A DNA stretch of 64,000 nucleotides from Cinnamomum chago (lineage: Eukaryota; Streptophyta; Magnoliopsida; Laurales; Lauraceae): the NCBI GenBank assembly GCA_038049695.1, contig CP142453.1, forward strand, positions 14,822,001-14,886,000, given 5' to 3'. Position 1 is the stretch's first letter. Every line of letters begins with the position of its first letter. Below are positions 32,936 to 45,336 of the stretch, piece after piece. The notes below the pieces were generated by a model. It did not search any database. It worked only from the letters and a program-made list of their open reading frames with translations, and was not told the origin of the DNA. The translations under genes and the position numbers were made by a program.

Positions 32936-33745
32936 TCATCATCGACAAAGCCAATTCTAGATAAAGGAGACGGCCTGTAGACACCTCCAGGGTTTGTGAT
33001 GTAAACCCAAATAATTTTGGATTAGGATTTGGATTCACTTATTATTGAGCCCGTTTGGCATTATTCCTATACCGGAACCACTTCTATGCTGAGAATGAGT
33101 TGTGCTGAGATTGGATACCATTTAAGAATAGGGTACATATAACTTGTTAAATCCATTAATTGGATACTGTTAGGGCCTATTTATTAGAAAGATAAAAAGT
33201 AAAACCCAGCTGGATCCAATGCTTGGGCTTGAGCCATTATGGTGGCTTCTACTTGAGCTGCATCCCTGGGTTAAAACTTAAAACCATTAGTCAGATGAGG
33301 GCTAATCATCAACTTTATAGACCACTTGTATTATGAAACTTCACAAGTCTTTGTGAGTGAAACTAGAGGGACCAACCATCCATGCAGGGCTTATACTTTC
33401 AGGATATATAGCTAGCAATCACCAATTATATACAACGGAGCATAATAGATGGAAATTAAGATCATAGGCAATCCACCTTGACCATGCAATTTGCAAATAG
33501 ACAGCTAAAGACAATGACAACACAACAAAGAAAAGATGACTTGAGGCGAAACATCCCAAGTTACACAAGTCGCATTCTGCAACTCTTGTATGTCTCTTCT
33601 CTTGTCCTGAACCCATAATCTAAAGAAGTTGATAACCCCAAAATTTTTGTATGCTATTCTACCAGTATTAATTTGTTACATGAAACCTTTTGTGTATGTA
33701 AGTGTTGGTGGGTATCTCTCTGAATTTCCATTGCCCTTTTTTCTA

Positions 33746-35619
33746 CTAGGAAAGGATGGACCCCACCCTTTGGAAGAAGTCGCAGAATTTGTCTTGGAAG
33801 GTAGAGGAGGGATTGGTAGGAGGGACTCTAAGAGATAGGATCTGGTTCCTCTCCATGGCCTCATCGATGCCTATTTGCTCTTGCCGGCACTTTTCGCTAC
33901 AGAAAGGAGTGTCTCCTCTGCATATGAGACAATTACCCAATCACTGTTAGAAATACATCCAGAACACTTTAATAAAATGTCAAAACACATGGAAAGAAGG
34001 TTAAATAAGGGTATCATTTTCTTGTATTTGTGTTAAGGGAGTGGGCTCCACCCGCGAGGGGGAATATTGAAAAGTATTTCCGATATCTCTATTCAAGACT
34101 CAAGGCTTTGATAGGAAGGTTAGGCGAAGAATTTTAAGATTTTATACCGGTCTGGAGCTTGAATTCCAAGAGGAACGACTCGAGGCGTTAGTAGAGAGGC
34201 TGCATAAATACTTTTCAATACTTAACCCCCGGTAGAGTGCACTCCTCAACAATTTGTGCCTTCAGCGTACTAATACTTTAAAGCACCATAGAAGAGGCAG
34301 ATATGCCAAAATTATGAACTTGTCTTAAGGAATGAACTATGCAATTTCACATGATGAATGTAGAAAATTGTTTTTTCTTTAATTTTCAAAGCTGTGTTTG
34401 AATGAAGAGAAAAGGTAAAGAAAAAGAAAAGAGGGAAAATCTGTATACTTCACATGGTTCGCTATTCATTGCTGTTTTGAGACTATAAACTTGATTAAGA
34501 ATTAGTGGGACATGTTCATTTAATTTGCTTAGTATTTGTCTCATGTTAGATGAGTTTGATGATTTGATCTGTCTGAGTTCATGTTATAAATTGATCATTG
34601 GGATCTATATCTAAAACCCAAACAACTCAGTACAACTCTCATTCTTAAATTAACTCTGTGCTTGATTTTGCCTCCATCGGAACTGGGGTTACAATCAGAT
34701 TAATCAGATGAGGATGAATTTCTATTAAATTAGGATTAACTCAGATATTAGATTTATCATGTGACTAAATTATCAGATTAGATAAGTTTTATTAGGCATT
34801 ATATTAGAGCGATGATGTTATAACGTTACTTAAAATCTTAGTTCTAGTTAATTAATTCTTTATTGTACTTTACAAAATAGCTGAATTAGCATCATTCTTG
34901 ATAAAACATTAAGGCAGTCCCTAGCTGGTTAGGAATATAAGTGTGTTGTAAGAGTGCATAAATTCGAGTCTTCATGTAGAAAAAATAACACTGTTGTCGC
35001 TAAATTTTCAACAAAATCCTATCTAATGTTTAAATTCAAACAATCTAAGGATGGGGCTAACTTTGGTTGGAGTTGAATTATACTACTAGACTCAAATCAT
35101 TTTATTTACTTTGTTCTGAAATCTTTGGTTGGGTCTAACTGCTTAATTGTTGATCATCAGCAAACCAATGATTAGAATAGTGGACCATTGTAAATCTGGG
35201 AAGATGAGTACTCTCTAGATTTAAGTACAATTACATTCTGATCTTGAATCAGATAATTTGATACAGGCAACCAACGATCAAAACAAGATTTAGTTCTTAA
35301 ACTGAAAAGAAAACAAACGGAATGACAATAGTAATTTAAGAAAAAGTCATTTCTATTCTAACCTGTACATGAAGATGTCCATGTTCTGTCCGAGGGGTTT
35401 GTTGCAGAGAAAGCAGGCGTGAAGGAAATTGCGAGGTTGTTCATAAAAGGGGTCTTCAAAGAAACCAGACCTTGGAGGAGGAGGAGAGGTAACAGGATAA
35501 GGAAAGTCATTCATGTATCTATCACCATTCTTACCAAGAAACTCAACTTCCATGTCTGCATTCTTCCCAAGCAACCCGGCTTCCATCTCTACAAGTGAGA
35601 ACGGATGCTCTTCTCCCAT
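33746..35619 (-). CDS. FLZ: FCS-like zinc finger (FLZ, DUF581) protein
   Basis: Land-plant adaptor family; the FLZ domain is known to bind SnRK1 kinase subunits, and members respond to sugar, hormones and senescence. Two exons, 35363-35619 and 33746-33917, join at ATGTACAG/GTTAGA and TATGCAG with phase 2, giving 142 aa. The FLZ domain is residues of about 63-110: FLHACFLCNKPLGQNMDIFM, then GDTPFCSEKCRQEQIGIDEA. The zinc ligands are Cys69, Cys72, Cys92 and Cys96, in the C-x2-C...FCS-x2-C order. The intron falls between the two Cys pairs, as is usual. The N terminus is short and acidic with a PPPP stretch at 46-49. The C-terminal 30 residues are unrecognised. The MARD1-like subgroup is possible but not assigned. 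Confidence 0.95.
33918..35362 (-). other. FLZ intron
   Basis: 1,445 bp, AT-rich, containing the inverted-repeat block at 34039-34248. Nothing else is recognised. Confidence 0.9.
34039..34248. repeat. Inverted-repeat block (possible MITE) in FLZ intron
   Basis: GGGGGAATATTGAAAAGTAT at the left pairs with the right end, which read inward is GGGGGTTAAGTATTGAAAAG and then TATTT. The outer GAGTGGGCTCCACC and GAGGAGTGCACTCTACC blocks also pair. Arms are about 40 bp, total 210 bp. No clear target duplication. Confidence 0.6.
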
Positions 35620-35694
35620 GGCAGCACTTTATAAGTAGTAGCAAAGCCAAAGGGAGGAAAGAAAGAGAGTACTGTGTGGTGGGGTTGTTTGAAA

Positions 35695-35740
35695 GAAGAA
35701 GAAGAAGAAGAAGAAGAAGAAGAAGAAGAAGAAGAAGAAA
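35695..35740 (-). repeat. (TTC)n microsatellite in FLZ leader
   Basis: About 15 GAA units on the plus strand, read as UUC/CUU in the transcript, between the TATA box and the ATG of the FLZ gene. Confidence 0.95.
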
Positions 35741-35781
35741 GAGGGAGAGTTGGGCTCTGAAAGTCTTAGCTCGTGCGGTTT

Positions 35782-35790
35782 CTTATATAG
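35782..35790 (-). promoter_or_regulatory. TATA box of the FLZ gene
   Basis: CTATATAAG on the minus strand, about 165 bp above the ATG at 35619. It implies a leader of roughly 130 nt that includes the TTC repeat. Confidence 0.75.
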
Positions 35791-38700
35791 TTTAGGAGTA
35801 AATAAAGCTTATCTCGACAAAACCGCATAATAACCAATCAGTACTGCTAAATAGAAACTGTTGCTCACTCTGCTCACAGTTCTTGATCACTTTCTAAGTA
35901 ACAAATTAACAATCACATGCAGTTTAGAGCCAATACCAACCTGACCCTTACCATTGACTTTGTCAAATTACAAGTTATTTATTTATTTATTTATTTTTTA
36001 AGTAGGATGTTAGAATAATCTCGAAAGCCCACGAGGAGTCGGGTAAATTCCCTGTGGCTCTAGTGTGGTAGTGCAGTTTTGAACCCTCAACCTCCGGATG
36101 CAAACCGTGGTCCTAGTCCAACTGAGCTACTCATCGGAGTTGTCAAATCATACATTCATATTTAGCAATGCTCAGATATTCATGACCATTTTTTCTCGTA
36201 GATTTTAAAAGCTCACATTTAGCAATTGTAAATTATTGATGTTTTGGGCTAGGTGGGAAGTCCCCATTGTTGAGGATTGTAACATCTGAACACTCACCCG
36301 GCCATCCCTCATAGGATTTGCAAATTTTTAGTTTAACGGATTTACTTAATAACACTAACTCTTCTTTGTTATTTGCACTAAAACGTGCTGATATCGATTT
36401 GAAACTTGATTTATACAAATCTTCAGTTAGAAATCCTCAAATTTGTGGTAGTGAGGAATTCTCAAATATGCAAATTCCTCACGAACTCTTCACCCTTTAC
36501 CAATTATGAACTTATATGCAATATTAGCAAAATATCGCCATTGAAAATTAGTTAATCATCACAAGTTTTCCTGTAAAGGGTTATGGTCTTGAATATCAAT
36601 GTTAATAGGTACTTGATTATCTGAACCTCCCAGTCCATGAGAAAAAAAAGAGAATAAGAAGAAGTTATGGAACCTACCTCTGAATCATAGAGAAATTCTA
36701 CATTTGGATCCTAATTCCTGAGAGTCTATATTTTAAGAGTTTTGAAAGTTAATATCATAATTCCACTTAAGTGACTGCGAGTTTCAATCCACATTGATGT
36801 TTTAGGCGCCCCTTTAGGTGATCTTATTAAGTCATATTCGTTTAGAGATCCTCTGTTAGCCTCTCTCTCAAATTTAGTTTATTATCTTATGGTTTAGGTT
36901 TAGCCCGACCCCCAATAAATAATTCATTGCAATCCTATTGTCGAAATTGAATAAAAAGTAATTGGCTTTGATATATTAAAACAGAGGACGCAAACACCCG
37001 TACAATAATGGTCGAGTGGTGTTGGCATCTTGGTTACATACTAATCATGTGCAGAGATTGGTCCTTAGGTCGTCAAGTTTAAGTATCGCTCTTGGACCAA
37101 ATAAAAAATAAAATTAGGTTAGATAGGTGACCTATCCTATAAATATTTTCGTTGGTCTACCTAAGATATCCAAAACTCCAAAACTCCAAAACTAAAATCA
37201 CAGTGCCCAAATATATAGGTTGAAGACCAAATTCCACTCTTAGATTGAAATTAATCACGTGTAAAATAAGTAATGTGACTATGATCATTTCTTTTTAGCT
37301 TTGATGAACTTGAGCGAAGTTAAGCTTTGGTTTTCTTGAAACTTGGCCATCAACGTCATAATGGGGCTGTGAATTCGAGTGATTTTGACTTCAGTGACAA
37401 ATTGATAGGCCTGCATAAGAGGCCTTAAGTATCTTTTGGATTTGGCCCATTCGTATTCTACTAAACCAAGGCCTGCATTAGCCTTTATTACCTCCAAAAT
37501 TGAACATTCTTTATTTATTGAAAGGGACTCTTATGAATCACACAAAAATTATCGCCCAATAATACAACAAACCTTAACCCCCAATAGTACAACAAAACTC
37601 CACAGAAAAGGACAACCACTTGACATTGTGAGTTTAATCCTAGCCCTAGATTTAACAACTTTTAAATTAAGTTTAGTGGGTCTTAGATGTAGATTATATT
37701 GAGATTCAATCAAACGGTGAATACTCCCCAGTCCATCCCCAAGTGGGCCCCACAATGAGGTGCGCATGGAGAGTTCCATACAGGCTGGAATTTGGGAACC
37801 CTACCAAAGGTTGTAGAATTTATGAATTACTGGAATTTTGCTATAGAAGCAGGCCTGATGATGACATTGGGAAGGTTAGAATGGATTGGTAACTCTATAC
37901 TTGAATCCAAATAATGGTGCAACTTGGGCAAGGCCAAACCCGAGTCTGCAGGTCTGTCCCATCCAAAAGTGAAATTGGGCTTCGCCTTATCGAGCTTGGG
38001 TCATGCTTGGGTCCATGTTTTGAAACACACCCAGAATTTAGGTCGGATTTGGCTTCAGACTTTATAGGTACCAAAATTAGAATAGGGCAGCCATATCAAA
38101 GCTTCCCCAAGCCACATTTAGTTTCTTGTAACCAATGGGCCTGTAAGTGAGGCTAGGGCCCACCTAATGTGCTAAAATACATATGCATATGCAAGCTGGG
38201 TGGTCAGGCCATTGAGAATAAAAGGTAGGTCAATCCATTAACCAAGCCTGATCCAGTCCATGGGCATATAAATACAGGTTGGACTCAGCCAAATGAACAA
38301 GGAAACTGGGCCTTATCGGGCTGGTACGGCCCAGGAGTACGTATAACGATTATAGTTGATATGTGCTCAGGGCTGCAAATTCCCAACCCTGCTTTATTCC
38401 AGCAACTCCATTGCTTCTTTAGGGGTCCTCAGACTTGATGAACTGCAAGCATGAGGAATTTGATGATAAGCCTTGGACTTTAGACATTTCTGGGCCTTAT
38501 CTTATTGGGTGATAGGTCCTATACTTTGGTTTTAGTGGAGTAAGTCCTTTCACACCTTATCATGTGGATGATTTGAGGATTGAACCAATGGCTCATTTAG
38601 TGCACTCAATTGACTTCTTATGGTATCACAACTCATCAGAGACTTGATGTGGTTGGCTATGGGCTTTGATATACATAGCCCTTAGTTCAATGGGCCATAA

Positions 38701-39611
38701 TTATTGGCTTAATGGGCCTTGAACGATGGCATTTTTTTTATAGCCCTTAGTTCAATGGGCCTTAAACTAATATAAAACACGGTTATGTTGATCCATATAA
38801 GAATTAACCTATATTTGCAACCCATTTACTAAACGATCAGATACACCCAACCTATAGCAAATGCAGGTCAACTTAACCCGACCCGCTAAACTTGTTTAAT
38901 AGGAGATTCATTTTTTCTCTTTCTGTTACATTTGGGCCACCTTTACAAACTACAATTTGTTCCAGTTGGCCCATGGAAAAGCATTAATGCACATAAATAC
39001 ATCTTTATATTGCTAGAAACCCCACAGTCCACACATAAAATTACAAACCTTTTACAATCAGATTTATGTGGGTTGATAGTTTTTGCCTGTGAGACAAGTA
39101 TTGTGGGTCAACCTTTGTTTGACACGTTTAAATGAGGGTCAAGGTTTTATGACCTGTGACAAGGTCGCGTGTGGGTCCATCAAGGTCAGGCTAGCGGGTC
39201 ATGGGGTTCAAATTATACTATCCCACCATGAATTCAAATTAGAAGTAGACAGTAGAGACTCTATATAGTCAAAGTCTACCTAGGTCCACGTTAGTGGGCC
39301 TGTTCCATTATCCAAATTAGAGTTAAAGCCTTGAACCCATATCTAGACTTAAATAAAGAGCCTTCAACTAGGCACAAATCAAGGCCCACTTATTTGTATA
39401 GTCATAGTATTATATATCAATTATGACATTCTAAATAAGCATAAGTACCATGTATTAAACATGAGTTTAAGAATCGGTGCCATAGGACACACCTTCCTTT
39501 CCATTCAGGTCTTTTGGGGTATTCTTAAAGACCCATCCTCCAATAATAAAATGATGGATTGATAGTTGTAAATTATAATATATATCTATTATGTAAAATA
39601 AATAATACGAA
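35791..39611. other. Intergenic between FLZ promoter and tRNA-Ala
   Basis: No supported gene. It contains one SINE (35969-36139), a weak tRNA-like fragment near 37002-37100, and diffuse GGGCC-rich repeat DNA at 37900-39300, including a short direct repeat of TAGCCCTTAGTTCAATGGGC near 38678 and 38741. Confidence 0.65.
35969..36139 (-). mobile_element. tRNA-derived SINE, copy d
   Basis: On the minus strand GAGTAGCTCAGTTGG is an intact A box and GAGGGTTCAAAACTGC a B box, followed by ACTACCACACTAGAGCC and an (AAAT)n tail. The flanks share TTGTCAAAT (35960 and 36140), a short target duplication. Same family as copies a to c. Confidence 0.85.
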
Positions 39612-39684
39612 GGGGATGTAGCTCAGATGGTAGAGCGCTCGCTTAGCATGCGAGAGGTACGGGGATCGATACCCCGCATCTCCA
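39612..39684 (+). tRNA. tRNA-Ala(AGC): tRNA-Ala (anticodon AGC)
   Basis: 73 nt that fold as a complete cloverleaf: acceptor GGGGATG with CATCTCC (one G-T pair) and discriminator A; D arm GCTCAGATGGTAGAGC; anticodon stem CTCGC/GCGAG with loop TTAGCAT, so the anticodon AGC is at 39645-39647; T arm with GATCGATAC in a CGGGG/CCCCG stem. Both internal pol III promoter boxes are present. There is no intron. The AGC anticodon reads GCU and, as inosine, other Ala codons. It is an isolated gene. Confidence 0.97.
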
Positions 39685-39689
39685 TTAAG

Positions 39690-39697
39690 TTTTTTTT
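39690..39697 (+). terminator. Pol III terminator of tRNA-Ala
   Basis: A run of 8 T five bases past the tRNA 3' end, as expected for pol III termination. Confidence 0.9.
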
Positions 39698-40522
39698 AAA
39701 TTCATCGCCCTTTGAATTGATAGATATTTTTCTTATTAAATGAACCTTAGTTGTTTTCTAACTTTTCTCAATTGCACATCACTGATGGTACAGTGTCTTT
39801 TTTTCCCTACATTGTCATGTGTAATAACTTTAGTTTTCAACTAAGTTATACTCTTGTTCAAAAAATATTTTGAACAGTCACCAACAACTTGCGAGCCATT
39901 ATGGCTTATTTACATTGTTATACTTTTGTTAGGTCCTTGGGACAACCTTCATGTGCACCCCGTGTTGGAGTGATGTTTGAATGCCTTCCCTTCTTAACAC
40001 AACCAACAAACCATTGTGTGCCGTTTTCCATCACTGATTGATTTTGGGATATGTGGTAGTTCAATGGGGTCTAGAATCCTACAACTATCCATTTTACTAA
40101 ACGATGCTCATTATTATTATTATTTTACCGCCTAAGGTCCTCTCTATTGAACTTGACCAATGCTATAACGCAATTTTCTTCACTTTTGACATTTCTTTAT
40201 TGATACTATAACACAATAGGTGCTCAATCTCCTGCAGAACAAAATAAAAATCAAACCTTAGACATTAGGTTACGAATCTAATCTAACTCATTCACTCAAA
40301 ACAAAAATGAACCTGTAGGTACAATATTTATATGCATAAACAATTCAACTATCTTACTACATGTGTTTTTCCTCATAGCAATCATGTCATTTTTATGGAT
40401 TCTTCTGCCAAGAGATGAGAACAGAAGTTCAAGGGCTGTAGTTGTTGCAACTGCTTGATTTCTTTTGGATCTCTAGTTATACAGTGATGTTTTACCCCCT
40501 CTTTAATATTCTTGTTCTCACT

Positions 40523-40720
40523 GTTAACATGACCCAAGCCTGTGTCCTACAGCTTGCATAGTGACATGCTTTTCTTTTTTTAGTAATTTTCTTCTTCTTA
40601 TTGTTAATTTGATTGGAACCCGCATCCTCGTGGTTGCATAGTGAGATATTTTTAATAATTTATTATTACGTTAATATGACTCAATCCCAGTGTCCTAATG
40701 GTGTCACAGTGACTTATTGG
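40523..40720 (+). repeat. Diverged 3-unit tandem repeat
   Basis: Units begin with GTTAA at 40523, 40603 and 40670. Each runs through a degenerate AACCCGCATCCT-like block and a GCATAGTGA-like block into a T-rich end. Spacing 80 and 67 bp, with low identity, so it is an old duplication. Confidence 0.55.
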
Positions 40721-42666
40721 TTCTTCCTCTATGCATGTGTCTACATCAAATTGTAAGATATTTATCTATTGTTATAGTCAAGCTTTAAAGTTTAAACAGC
40801 CATTTTGTTATTGCAATAGAAGATCTCTCTCTGTCAATATTGGAGGAGAGGGAACTAATAGCGTGTGGATTAAGGTATTTATTTTGATTGGAGATCTAAG
40901 AGTTCTACAGATGAAAATAGTTGTAATGACACACCGAACAGAACAGAGCCTTGGAAACTTCCTTTTAAGAAAACGTTATGAATTTGCCTGCCTGTAAGTC
41001 CATAAAATGGCCACCACCAATTTGAATTCTGACCTTTCATAATTGAGCATGTCTCTTGTTCTTTGTTCCTCTGACTGTTGCTCCTCCTTCCAGCAATGCC
41101 CAAGAGGAACTGGACCATTGAATGGGCAACCTCAAAGCATTAACTACGAATGTTCAATCTTGTCCAAGCCCAGCCTGTTGCCTGTTGAATGATCAGGCCA
41201 AACATCAAGCCCAAACTGAGCCCACAGACCTAATAGAAAGGCCCAGGAGCAACTTATTTGCATAAATGCTTTTGTGAAACGTATGTCGAACCAGATGGGC
41301 CTTAGAGTATGCAATTATCCAGGTCCAGACCCTTAATATATTTGGCTAGCAGGGAAATCATGTCTCAATTTTCCAACCCAAAGTCCTTGAAGCCCAGCCC
41401 AAAACCAGGATCTTCTAGGCTGGCCGAGTCTGGTCTGGGTGACCTGGTCCATGAACACCCCTACCACTGTCTACTATGAATGTGACTGAAAGGGAACATG
41501 GCTATTGATAGTCAACCATTTCAACGGTTGTGATATTAATGCATCAGATTGTGCATGTTAACCATGCATGTTACTCATCATATGGTCAATTTTAAACTGA
41601 AGCCAACTTCTATTAGAGTAAAATATGAGAATATTCATACAAAGCGAGGGTGTTCATATTGTGGGGTTAGTATTTTCATTAGGTGGGGCCCTGTAAGTCA
41701 TTGGCCTTTTCCCCCACGCCTGCATGTGCATTAGAAAGTTCTATTTGAAGTCGCCTGGGGCGGTAGAGTGGGCAGATCTTTTCTGCTGCCACCCTATCAC
41801 AATTAAAAAGACAAGGAGCCAAACATGACTATAGCAGTTAATCAGTCCACAGAAAGAAAAGTAGGATTTGATACCTTCTTTTGGTAGTGGTAGTTGAGAA
41901 AATCCTTTGTTCTGGAAATTGCTGAAATCCCTTCCTTAACTATAAATTAATTTTCAGGAAAACTTCAAATAGATATCATAAATTGCTTATTTTAAAACAG
42001 TATATAATCTTTGTAGCTTTGTTGTCTTGATTTGGATTTTAATTAAATCCCTCTCTCTATTAAATTAAAAAAAAAAGTATATAAGTTTTTCATACTTCTT
42101 TCAAAATTCAAATGGTTCTTTCGGGTGATCGAGCAATCATTGGCAACATTTTCTCCAAATTTTTTAAATGACTTAAATGACCCCTTAAAATAAGAGAAAG
42201 TAGAATGCTAAAATCTCACTGTCATGACTGGAATAATTACATCCCACCAAGTATGATGTTTTAATTTGAGCCAATGGAACATAAGTCCACTCTCCATAAG
42301 CTACGACACCAAAAATGATAATCATGTTCAAAAGGAAATTACTACCAAATGGTAAGACAGGCCACTCATCAACAATGAGGAAGGAGTATGAAAACGTATG
42401 GAAGAAGATTTTTCTTGTCTGCAAACCGCAATATCACTCCTTATCCACCTTGAAATTCAGAAATGCAATCAATCAACCATGCTGATTGTCCAATGTTAAA
42501 ATCCCCCACAGAATGTGACAATGAAAATAATGATGATGATCATGATAATAATGGTAAAGCTATCAATTTTAGTTAACACCTCAGCTTCCATTATTATCAT
42601 GGTTATCCCCAGGTGGATTCTAGCTTCTGCTTTCTGAGCTGTATGGGCAGAGTCCGGAGCCTCGGC

Positions 42667-42789
42667 AGATGTACAGTTTGCTGTCCCAATACTCACTGTC
42701 CTTGTTCTGGACCCACAATGGAGGTAGATGTACAGTCTCCTGTCCCATTACTCACCGACCTACTTGTTCTGGACCCAACAGTTTGCCTG
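42667..42789 (+). repeat. 59-bp tandem duplication
   Basis: AGATGTACAGTTTGCTGTCC at 42667 recurs as AGATGTACAGTCTCCTGTCC at 42726. Both continue to CTTGTTCTGGACCCA. Confidence 0.8.
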
Positions 42790-42916
42790 CTCATTTTAAA
42801 CAAAGTCCTCAAAATTTGAATACTTCACAATCATAGATTTCATAGTCAATGAAGGGGAAGATAGAAAATGAGTGTTAATATAGTCTCTAATTTCATAGAG
42901 GGAAGAGGGGATGATG

Positions 42917-43231
42917 AGTTTGGTAACTCTACTAATATAGTCAAGTCAAGTAAAGTTGATTTTAAAGAAAGAATAAAATATAAGTAAGTTATGATAATAT
43001 TTTGTTTTTAGTTGTTTGTTATGGAATCTTTTTGACTTTTTGTATGGAAAAGTGAAGTTTTTTTTTTTTTTTTCTTTTGTATTTTAGTGGATAAAGGTAG
43101 TTGCTTTTTGACTTTTTGTATAAAAAAGATGGGGGGAGTTTTGAATAAAGTGCATTTAATGTGACATCTTATATAGAAAATGAAGACTTTACTTGACTTT
43201 AATTGTATTAGTAAAGTGCCAAACGGATCCT
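42917..43231 (+). mobile_element. MITE-like dispersed repeat, copy 2 of 2
   Basis: The left end AGTTTGGTAACTCTACTAAT and the right end, read inward, CGTTTGGCACTTTACTAATA form an imperfect inverted repeat, both running into GTCAAGTAAAG. The middle matches the repeat at 9090-9288 in iPGAM intron 6. Target duplication not resolved. Confidence 0.6.
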
Positions 43232-45336
43232 TAAGGTTTTGATGATCTCCTAAGTAGATTTTAAAATTATCTGTTGCTTTAGGCTTGGCATTTAGCCGAG
43301 CATAAGATTCCTTGTGATGTAGATTAGGTAAGTAAAAAACTTTACAGAGATACAATGATGAAAGAAGCGAAACTGAAGGGCCTGATGGGCGGATACTCAT
43401 CATCATAACTTTCAATCTAACTTTCAGATTCCGTGATAGTTTCCCCCTTTCCTTCTTCTTCCGGTGAAAATTTATGGTTTTACTATTTTTAAGAGTGGCA
43501 GTGATTTCTCCCTAAAACCCACTATTAATCCACTTTGTTATCTTACACCAATAGTTTTTATTGTAGGAAATATATATCAACTTTTGTGATTCTGTTCACA
43601 ACCATACAAACATAAATCTAGAAAGTAAAATGCAAACTTATAGTGAGACCGAAACCAGAATAACGATTATTCGAACATAATGAAGACCGATCAAGGCCAG
43701 TGTTTGACGCTATATCCTCAAGACAAATTCGTCATCGCTACGGTGTTTACGATTTTTGAATGTCTGTCTACCAAGATACAATGATCACGTACGCATAAAT
43801 AATTTGTTGCCCGCGAACCAATGTAAAAACTCTCTTGACTCTGACTCTCTAAGCAAATGCAATGCTGGCAGGAAAAAAAATGAATGATCAAAGCAAGGGA
43901 TGAGTTGGGTTTCTAAAGACACCTTCATGACTGTTCATGGTGAACAGACAACACCCTTTGGTAAAATATCTCTTATCAAAAGGCCACACCGAGCCCGGCC
44001 GGCCCACGGTGGGGGGCATGTGTGTGGATTAACCCACCTTAGGCTAGGTCCTTCCTCCTCCACTAAAAGTGGGGTGGCCCTTGGGGCCCAACCTTTACTA
44101 CCAAAATAATTATATATATACACACACACTCTCCAAGTTTTGCTCCCAAACAATTAATATAGGATTCAAATTTTTTACAAGCTTGTGTTACCATGTTTAA
44201 AAAATGATGTTTGGAGTCAATTTTTCATTAAGTCCTCAGTGGATTTTAACAACCCAATATATGCCTTTAATCTACTCATGGTGTAGAACATAATTGCATA
44301 TGGTCCTACCTCAAGTAATAAGTTGGGCCCTCATTTATTTGTGGCTCAAACTTGACCAATACCCATGTTGCACTATCCATTTTTCCTACTGTTATTACAT
44401 GGAAGCAAGAAATGCACTCTCGAATTAAGCACTGGGTGGAAAGTAGTTTCTCGATCGGCATATAACAATCCTTTCTAAACAGCTTAGATAAAGGCTTTTT
44501 TCTTAAAACTTAAGTAGAAACTTGCCAAACAGCTAGCCCTCAATAAAATTTGCACAAGCTCCATCCATGAACCACCCTCATGAAAATTCTAAGTTCAAAT
44601 CTGGACTATCCTCATCTTTTACAAGCCGGCTTATATAAAATTTCCAGAATGTTCAGTGTTAGAATAGGGTGATTTTATAACTGCATGCAATAATCTTCTC
44701 CGAAACAATTTTTGCTTCCAAACCTGCCTCACTAATTTTATTCACTTCCCATTACCATACATAACTAAATACAAAATCACTCATTACCTAAAAAAAGAAA
44801 AAAACACAACTAAATAAAAAATTACAAATGCACATATATATCTCCAAACGCCTTTCATTATTACCTTTTCTTGAAAGATACATCTTTTGCTTCTCCTTTT
44901 TTTCTTTCAAAAATATTTACAACCATATGTCTGCTTGGATCTTTTTTTTTTTATTGAAACTCTTAAAAAAATAGCCCAAGCCCAACACCCAAAAGAAAAA
45001 AAAGGAAAAACAGAAAGGAAAAACATACAAGAAAAAGGCAATTCCCATTTTACAAAATTTCAGAAGGCAATAATCACTTCCATGGCACCCCCCCACAAAA
45101 TCGCTTAGGAAGTTATAAATTGAAATCACCAATCAAAGATATCTTTGATTTCCTTTCTGCCTTCTTTTACCTGTTATTTTCAACCCCCCCTCTTTATATC
45201 ACTTCTTCTCCGAATGAGTGTTTGATTGTGTTTGTTTTGTTCATCTTTTTTTAGCACCTTCACATGTTTCCGGTTGATGATAACATCAATTTGGAATAAT
45301 TCTACTGTGAGGTTAAGTCTGATCCTGCTTAATGAA

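Larger units (their letters stand above)
25835..33745. other. Intergenic, repeat-rich
   Basis: About 7.9 kb between the iPGAM promoter and the FLZ gene. It has no supported gene. It holds three SINE copies, the hAT and Harbinger MITEs, a hairpin pair, AT microsatellites and an inverted-end element at 30741-31145, each listed. The remainder is AT-rich with short chance frames. Confidence 0.7.
39698..45336. other. Intergenic between tRNA-Ala and LOR gene
   Basis: No supported gene. It holds the diverged tandem repeat at 40523-40720, one end of a decayed hAT-like repeat near 41463, a 59-bp duplication at 42667-42789 and a MITE at 42917-43231. The remainder is AT-rich. Confidence 0.65.

Noticed and set aside
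37002..37100. tRNA gene or intact SINE at GGTCGAGTGGTGTTGGC
   Set aside because: A tRNA-like A box is suggested, but the cloverleaf does not close and the B box is degenerate. A related fragment near 56960-57060 is no better.
41130..41463. Second hAT-like element ending TGAACACCCCTA
   Set aside because: Only the right end is recognisable; the matching left end is too decayed to define an element.
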